64,000 nt of DNA, from positions 22,686,731 through 22,750,730 of the forward strand of contig CM072148.1 of assembly GCA_036850595.1 (NCBI GenBank), written 5' to 3'. The notes beneath the pieces are model-generated. The model ran no database searches, was not told the origin of the DNA, and worked only from the letters and a program-made list of their open reading frames with translations. The stretch comes from Rhyacichthys aspro (lineage: Eukaryota; Chordata; Actinopteri; Gobiiformes; Rhyacichthyidae). The translations under genes and the position numbers were made by a program. Shown piece by piece: positions 36,197 to 45,100 of the stretch; within the stretch, counting starts at the first letter, position 1, and each line of letters begins with the position of its first letter.

Positions 36197-39100
36197 CTGA
36201 GAAATATTCACACATAGGTAAAACATTCAAACACAACTTTTCTGAAGATTATACATCTGACATTTTTTGCAAAACCAAACATGAATGCAGTTTGTCAGTG
36301 ATAGTTTGTCAGACCTTTTACTGAGAATTGAAGGGAAAAAAAACTGTTGTGTACAGTTTGTTCTTGTTTAACTGGTTTGGTTTTGTAATTGAGGTTTTAT
36401 CAACAATTTTAGTCCTTTTTAAGCCCTGTTTTAATCCCAGATTAGACTTGGTTTTAGGCTTAGTTTAGTCAAGGTATGAGGCTTTTAGTAGGTTTATTAG
36501 GTTTAGTTCTTGTTTAAACCAGTTGAAACCTGGTTTAGTCTGGGTTCAGTTTCACTGTAATTCCAGTTTAGTTGGGGTTTAGTGTAGTTTTAGTACCAGT
36601 TCAATCCTGATTTCTTTCAGATTTTACTCCTCGCCTACGTCCATAAAAGTTCTTGTTTTAGTCGGATTGAACAGGTCCTGGTCGGATTCAAAGGTTTAGG
36701 TAGGATTTAAGTAGATTGTATCGGTAGATAATGCTGCTTACTCTGCTCGATGAGTGCAATCTTCTTCTTGACGGCGGTCGTCATTGCATCGCAGCAGAGA
36801 GCATACAGGTCAGCTCCGGTCATGTGACCAGGACAACGATCCAAAATGGCCGCCAGGTCCAGGGACGGGTCCAAGTCGAACCTGAAGGAAATAAACAGAA
36901 GAAGGGTTTAGTCCAGGTTTAGTCCTGGTTTCATCCAGTTGCAGTCTGTTAAAAGCACACACTTCCTGAGAATGGCCTGTAGAATCTGCAGCTGTGACTT
37001 TCGGTCTTGGTTTATTCCAACGTAGACCAGTTTATCAAACCTAAAAAAAAACATGGAGACACAAACATTAAAATCTGCTCCAACAAGAACCACAACAATG
37101 AACTCTATATCTTTATGATCACACAGAGCCCCCTACAGGAAAAGAGAGTCACTAACAAGACTTTGAACATGTTTTAATCGGTTTTGAACTATTTTTATTC
37201 AGATTTGACCAGGTTTTAGCTGGATCTGAACAGGTTGTTAGCTGGCTCTAACCTTCCCGGCCGCAGCAGTGACTGGTCGATCAGATCTGGTCGATTTGTG
37301 GCTCCAATCACAAAGACTCCTGCAGAAGAAGGCAGTGTGTCCAGTTCAGACAAGAGCTGGGACACAACCCTTAGGGAAAACAAAGAAAAAACAAATAAGA
37401 AAAAAAAAAGGTGTCAGTGAAATGTGAGATGTGAATGAGCCATTATCACAAAAGACCTGAGACATAGACACAAAGTTTATACGTCACCCCTGAGGTACGA
37501 TTATAAAACTTTCAAGGTTTCTTTTATCTCCTTAGCTCTTAACCTGGACTATCTCATGAGCAGGTCTAAACTAGGACTATCTCCTAAAAAGGTCTAAACT
37601 AGGTCTAGCTTCAGAGAGTTATATTAAATGAGCTGACACTGACCTGTCCATGACGCCACCGCTGTCTCCACTGCGCCCCCTGCTGGGAGCCAGAGAGTCC
37701 AGTTCATCGAAGAAAACCACACAGGGAGCAGCAGCTCTGGCTCTGCTGAACACTACACATAGACAAAGATAGAGAAGTACGACAGTCAATTCTACTGTTT
37801 ATACGCTTTATGATAATAAATATTCTCGTTGGTTTGTGTAAGAGTCAGACTCAGACCTTCTCGGACGTTCTCCTCGCTCTGTCCCACGTACATGTTAATC
37901 AGCTCTGGACCTTTCACACTGAAACACAACAGAGACTCAAGTCATTACAGAGTCCACACTCTAGATCCAGTGTTAAGCTTTTCCAGGTCCTCACAAATAA
38001 AAACAAGTACAGCATAATACAATATGTAAATACATGTGAACGACTAAAACATGTCCATATCCAACTAAGTCACATCTAAATACTCTAAAACCTGCACAAA
38101 ACCAAATAAGACCTCTTAAAATCCAACTAAAACCTGTCAAAATCTAACTAAAACCTACAACTGGTTCTAATCCAACAAAAATCTAATCAAATCCAAATAA
38201 AATCCCCTCAAAACCAGCAACCTAAATCCATTAAAGTCTATCTTAAAACCTGCACAAATGCATCTAAAACAGACCACTGGTCAGGTGTAGGCCACCCACA
38301 TTCTTAAGTTATTAGCACCATTCATCTAAGTGTTAAATATTCACATATTTCATTATACCCCATTTATCACATTAATTGAATTACATTGATCAGTTATTCT
38401 TTGTGTTGGCTGCTGGGGATTGTATTGTATTTAGTTAACCCACAGAAATCCTTTGCTTGTTTTCCGTCTCTCACCACTTTCTCTTTTCTTTGAGGTCATT
38501 GGTTGGGGCACTTTCATGGAGGCGCGCCCATGAGAGTGCAGGCCAGGTGCACATAATCGGCCTGATTGAACCAGACCATGAGGCCTAGAGGGATGGGAGG
38601 TTTAGCAGGAAAGAATCCTGTTTAATATTACATATTATGTGTAGGTTAAGCAACATTTTTAGGCATAGGAAATCAAGTACAGTAACTGTAAACCGTAGAA
38701 ATATATTTTTGTAACTTTCTAAATTATTGTGAATATTTATTGTCTATATTTATTTATCTATTGCTGGGGTTTTCAGTGGTTTAGGCCATCCTATTTAAAA
38801 AGGGTTCTGGGCTATTGTTGGGGGTTGCCTGTTTTGAGGAGGGGGGAATCCATATCGGTTGGTGTCCTGGTGTTTCGATGACTTGAATAAAACTGAAGAG
38901 CTCTGATGTAACTCTCCTGTCTACCTGGTTTTCTTCAACACCTGTCTCAGATGCTACAGCTATCCTCGGCTGGCAAGAGGCCTGCTAAACATCTAAATCT
39001 TACACTGGTTAAATTACATCTAAAGCCTGTTCAAACCCAACTAAAACCCATTCAAATCAAATTAAAACCTTAAATCCAATTATAACCTGAGAAAAAGTAA

Positions 39101-42100
39101 ATAATACTTGTTCTAATCCAACTAAAATCTACCCAAATCCAAATAAAACCATCTGAAAACCAAATCTGAAAACCTGAACCAAATCAAATCGGTCTAAAAC
39201 CGACCATCGCTGTATATATTGTAAATAGTTATTATTGCATTTCCTCTGGTCTCAGAGGACTAGCTGGTCTGAGGTCCGCTCCAGTCTTTACCTGAGAAAG
39301 GTCATGGAGCACTCAGTGGCCAGTGCTTTGGCCAGCAGGGTCTTCCCGGTCCCAGGAGGTCCATAGAGCAGGAGTCCGGTCCGGTTCAGACCCAGAGACA
39401 GCAGCTCAGGACGGTTCAGAGGGAGCTCCACCGTGTCCAGGATCTGCCTCTTCACCTCATGAAGTCCCCCCACGTCCTGCCACCTGACATCAGGAATCTA
39501 GGACAGACAGGACGACTGGGTAAAACCTAACAAAGTCCTTCTAAAATCTGTTAAAAGCCAACTAAAACCTGGATAGATCCACCTAAAACCTGCTCAAATC
39601 AAACTAAAACATGTTCAAATCCCTTTTAAACCCTTTTAACTCACCTTTGGAGCCCCGACAGATTTTGCCTGCGCGTCCTGAAGAGTTTCCAGAGCTGAGG
39701 TGAAGTCCTGGTTCCGGACACAGACTCCACTGAGACACAGGTCCTCCTCAGACCGACCCACACTGACAACAACAGCAGCATCCATTAGCATAGAAAATCA
39801 TGCAGATATGTCTTTAAAGATGATTCTTCTGTGTTATTCTCTCTCACCAGGTCTGAAGAAGCCGTTCACACGCAGCTCGTCCTGCTTCGGCCACGAGAGC
39901 GCTGAGATCTCCCAACACAAACCCCTGAGGAGACAAAGACATTCAGATGATCAGACCACAGTATGTTCACTAGAGGTCGTCTGGTTTTGGCTCAATATCA
40001 CATCAGATTCAGAAAATAATGCTAAAAAACCCCAACTAATTTGAACAGATTTTTTTTTACTGCTTTGATTTTTATCATCATATCATTCTTTTACTTTGAG
40101 GTTTCTGTTGCTGTGTGCCGCAGTCATACCGCTGTGAGTTTGGAGAGTCTCCCCAGGTCTACATCAGGTGCCAGGTTTAGAGTCAGAGCCTGCAGCATGG
40201 CCCTCCTCTGGTCCTCCGTGGGGCTCTCTAAAGCCACCTGGTGGATGAATGCCGCCATGACAGCTGCACTGAGGTCTTTGGGATGAGGCACAGTCGCTAT
40301 CACCACAACACTAAAGAGAAGGACAGGATTTAGAGGGATTTAAACTTATTTGGATTTTAATGGATGTTGTTCAGGTTTAAGTAAGATCTGAAAAGGTTTT
40401 ATATTCAATTCAAGCAGGTTTTTAGATGAATTTAAACAGGTTTTGGTATAATTCAAACAGGTGTTAGTAAGATTTAAAAAGTTTTAGTTGGATTTGATAC
40501 AATTTTAGTTGAAATAAACAAATTTTAGTGCGATTCAACAGGTTTAAATTGGATTTGAACCAGTTATATCTGTATTTGAACCTGTTTTATTTGTATTTAA
40601 GCATTTTCTAGATGGATTTGGTTTTGGTTGAATTTGAACTGTTTTGGTGGATATAAACAGGTTTTAGTCAGATTTTGTATTTCAAGGGATAGCAATTGAA
40701 CCAGTTTTAGTTGAATTTGAAAAGGTTTTAGTTGAATTTGAACCAGATTAAGGTGGATGTCTCTGTATTTAACCATGTTTTATTGGTCCTATCAGGCTGG
40801 TCTTGTCCTGTCCTACCTGCTGGGGGCAGTGTGCAGCAGCTGGTTCAGGGCGGTCTGGAGCCGGCTCTGATCGGGGCTTGTTCCAGTCGATCTCAGAAGG
40901 GTCTGGAGGTTCCTGAGCAGAAGGACACAGGGCCGGACCTCCTCTGATCTGAGGAAGACCTGGGCCAGCTTCACCTCTGAGGCAGCCATGGAGTCAGCAG
41001 TCAGGGTCACACAGTCCACCTGAAAACAGACAAGACCGGGTCAAGACCGGCCTGAACCAGGGTCACACAGTCCACCTGAAAACAGACAAGACCGGGTCAA
41101 GACCGGCCTGAACCAGGGTCACACAGTCCACCTGAAAACAGACAAGACCGGGTCAAGACCAGCCTGAACCAGGGTCACACAGTCCACCTGGAAACAGACA
41201 AGACCGGGTCAAGACCAGCCTGAACCAGGGTCACACAGTCCACCTGGAACCAGACAAGATCGGGTCAAGATCAGCCTGAACCAGGGTCACAAAGTCCACC
41301 TAGAACCAGACAAGACCAGGATAAACTAGATAAAACAAGGTCAAGACCAGATAGAACCTGTTCAAGTCCAACTAGAACCAGTTTAAAAAGTGATCACATC
41401 AAAACAAGATGATTTTTTTTGGGGAGGATTTTTAACATGTTTAGAACCAGAACAGAGGGTCACGAAGTTCACCTGGAATGTACAAGACCAACTAGAACCT
41501 GTTCAAATCCAACTAAAACTTATTCCAATTTAAAACTTGTTGAAATTCAACTCAGACCTGTTTAAATCTAATTAAAACCTGTTCAAGACCAATTACAGTA
41601 CAACCAAACTAGACGGTCACACAGTCTAACTGGCACAGAACACAAGAAGAAAAAACAGGTCAAGACCAGCTAGAACCAGTGCACCTGGATTCAAGACCTG
41701 ATGAAACTAGGTCAAGACCAACTATAGCCTGTTAAAGTCCAACCAAAACCTGTTTGAATCAATCTAAAACCTTCTCAAGTTTATCTTGCACCAGAGCACA
41801 GGGTGACACAGTACACCGGGAACAGAAAAAACCTGATACAGTTAAACTAAAACGTGTTCAGATGATCTAAAACCCTAAATCTTGTCATACCTTTAAGAGA
41901 TGGAGGTGGAGTCTGTGAGCTGCTGCTTGAATTGCTGTCATTTTCCCACTTCCTCCAGAGCCGTGAACGAGAACAGTGCAGGGGCCCAGAGGACTGCTGC
42001 AAACAGAAAGCAACACAAGACCACATCAGTCCAAGTCCAGCCTGAACCAAGACAAAAACCAGGACTAAACCTGGCCTTAGACTCAGACCTGTGGTGCAGA

Positions 42101-45100
42101 TGAGGGAGAATGGTCTCACAGAGGGTTTCCACGGTGGAAGTCAGTCCTGGAGGGTTTATGCTGCTCCAAAAAGAGGCTCCACTCACAGAACAAAAGGGGG
42201 CAGGGCTATAAGTAACCGCTCCCTGGAACACACACAGTCCTTTCAACAGTAAATGATATACCTGATATACTGTTAAAATGTCTCTATAAATTACCATAAA
42301 TAAAGATGTGTGCTTTCTGTCAGCCAAATACGCTCCACCTGCATCTTCTTCTTTTGTCGTTAATGAAATCCTCTGTACTTTGAAATACAGCACTGGAGTC
42401 CTGCAGCAGACAGATATGAAGAGGATATACATGTTTTTTATCTAAAATAAATGTGTTGTATTTAAATCCTGAGAGTTGTACCTTATAATTCCCTCTGAAC
42501 TGTTGAGATCTGGATGGTTGTGAACTGGGACTGACACCACATCTCCCACTGACACCAGTCTGAGGAGTAACAAGAGGAAATCCAACCATAAACTGACCAA
42601 ATATAACTAAAACCTGTTCAAAACCAACTTAAACATGTTCAAATCCAACAAAAATGTTCAAATCCAACTAAAACCTGTTGGTCAATCCAAATAAAACCTG
42701 TTTAAATACAACTAAATCCTTTTTAAATCCATCTAAAACCTGTTGGTCCAACTCAAGTCTGTTCAAATCCTCCTAAACCAGTTCAGTTGTTTTCAAAATC
42801 TATTCCAATACAAATAAAACCTGTTCAGATCCTATACCTGGCTGTACTGAAGTGCTCCGTCAGCAGCTGGTCGTAGTTCAGGGAGGAGATGTTGTAAAGA
42901 GGAGAAGACACGGGCTGCAAGTGGAGCTCCGCGGCGAACGGTGGAGCAGCAGAACGACAGGAGCTCTCAGACCGAGTAGCGCCGGGGTCTGCAGGACACC
43001 ACCTCTGAGACAAATATTCTATATATATTAATATATTATATTATATTAATACAGGCGTACGTACATAGAGGTGTAAGTTAAGAAAGACTTTATTGTCCAC
43101 AAGGGGAAATTTTGGGTTACAGTTTCTTTACATTTACTTTGTTTTGGTTTTAACTGGGATCAGGATTTTTGGGACCAATCACCGATTACCAAAATCATTA
43201 TCGGCCAATACCAATCACCAATCATGGGATCTATTTGATTTAACACCTTAATAAATTCACTATTGTTAAAAAGACAGAAGCTTATTTTAAATATAATTAT
43301 TAGGGGGTGGTAAAACTAAAAGGGAATCATCTGACAGTGTCTTCTTTTCTTTCATTTACTTTTTTAGTTTTCTAACAAAATGCCTAACAAACAAAAACTA
43401 AGCCTTATTATGGCTACATCCAGCTATTGTTGTAGAGTTTGTGACACAGAGAGTTGCATGAGGGGTGTCTGTGCTGCAAAGCTGCTATGCTCACTCTTAG
43501 TGCTTGCTAGCTTTGAAAACTTCTCATATTTGTTGACGTGACTTGGCTTCAGATGTCTGATGAGGTATGTGGTGTTGTGTGTTTTTGGTTGCTTTCCTCC
43601 ACAGTGGATTTCCTTGTGACATGTTTCAGACAGCAAGTAAACAACTGAAAGTTTCAAGTGTTTTGTGTAATTTGATCAGCTACAGCAGCCGATCGCCGAT
43701 CACGCTATTTTTAGAGATTATCGGCCGATCATGATCAGTGACCAATCGATCGGAGTACCCATGCTAGTAGCTAATAATCTCTGAGTTGTACCTTGAGGCG
43801 GAGGCTGGCGCCGTTCACAGGCAGCTGCTCTCCTTCAGTCAAATTACACCACAGTGTTGTTGATATAAGCCCCGCATCCTGCTTCTCCATTTCTTGTTCC
43901 TCCATCGTCACCACAGAGACCAGCCTCTCTCTAGCCCTGCCCCCTCGGGACAGTCTGACCCACTGCTGGTTGAACAGGCCCAGTCTCAGCAGCAGGACCT
44001 TACTCACAAAAACACAGCTGTCCACATCTGTGTGTCTCTGAGCAGAGAGTCCGGAGGAGACTAGGACGTCCACCTGACACTCCAGCGCCTGAGGGAGGGG
44101 AGTGAAAAAGATAAAAGACTAAATGGGAGTAAAACAGATGAGAAACACTCTAAATGAGAATAAAACAGATGATAGATGGTGTAAATGGGTATAAAACAGA
44201 TGGTGGTCTAAAGGGCCTAAAACGGTCTAAAATCAGCAGCCGATTGTAGTGCAACATGGACTTGACCGCACAGACCTGTAAAAACCCTGTAAAACCGGTC
44301 GCCAGGAGTCTGCGGTGGTCCAGCAGAGAGCGTCCACTGAGTCCATCAGCAAAAACAGCAAAGTCCGACACACACAGTCCGATTGGACGACAGGGAGCAG
44401 AGGGCGGGGCCTGGAGGGGGTCTGGCAAATCAGAGCAGTCCATTAGCACAACAGCTGTCTCTGCTGTGATCCGACCTCGAGACACGGGACTGCAGTCCAA
44501 GACCAGCCAGGACTAGAGAAACAGACAGGGTTAGAGCTGGGAAAGACTGGGTCTAGTCTAGGCCCAATCATGGTCTAGTCCTGGTCTAGTCTTACGTTAA
44601 TCTAGTTTTAGTCCTGGTCTAGGTCCTGGTAGAGTTCTGGTCTAGACCAAGTCCTCGTCTAGTACTGGTCCAGCCTTGTTTAGTACTTGTTTAGTCCTAG
44701 TTTAGTCCAGTAATGTCCTAGTCCGGTTTAGTCCGAGTCCATTACTGTTCTGGCCCCAGTCCGTGTCTGTTCCCAGTTCAGTCCTGGTCCAGACCTGTGG
44801 GTCTCTAATCAGGGGAAGTCCGATCTGGACCAGGCTGTAGAGGAGGCTGTGGAGCAGGGGGCCACAGAGCTGCTGAAGGCCAGAGGAAAAGCTCTGATCT
44901 GGGGCAGAGCTGGGCCGGGACCTGCCCATGACACCCAGCACCACTCGGTCCAGAGCCACAGGGTCCAGGGCCCGAACTGTTCCGGACTTCAGGTCTCGGT
45001 GCAGACTGAGGAGGAGAGGGCTAACCCAGAGCTGGACAACAGAGTCTGGAGAGAGAGAGAGAGAATCTGTGTTAGACCTGATTTAGACCAAGTAAGAACC

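Larger units (their letters stand above)
38090..39640. repeat. reverse-orientation ~20-nt repeat runs around pex6 exon 14
   Basis: Runs at 38090-38280, 39005-39210 and 39530-39640, broken by the 38282-39002 insertion and by exon 14. Confidence 0.85.
41330..42830. repeat. reverse-orientation ~20-nt repeat runs, pex6 introns 5-9
   Basis: AAATCCAACTAAAACCTGTT-type units at 41340-41880 and 42590-42830, separated by exons 6-9. Confidence 0.85.
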
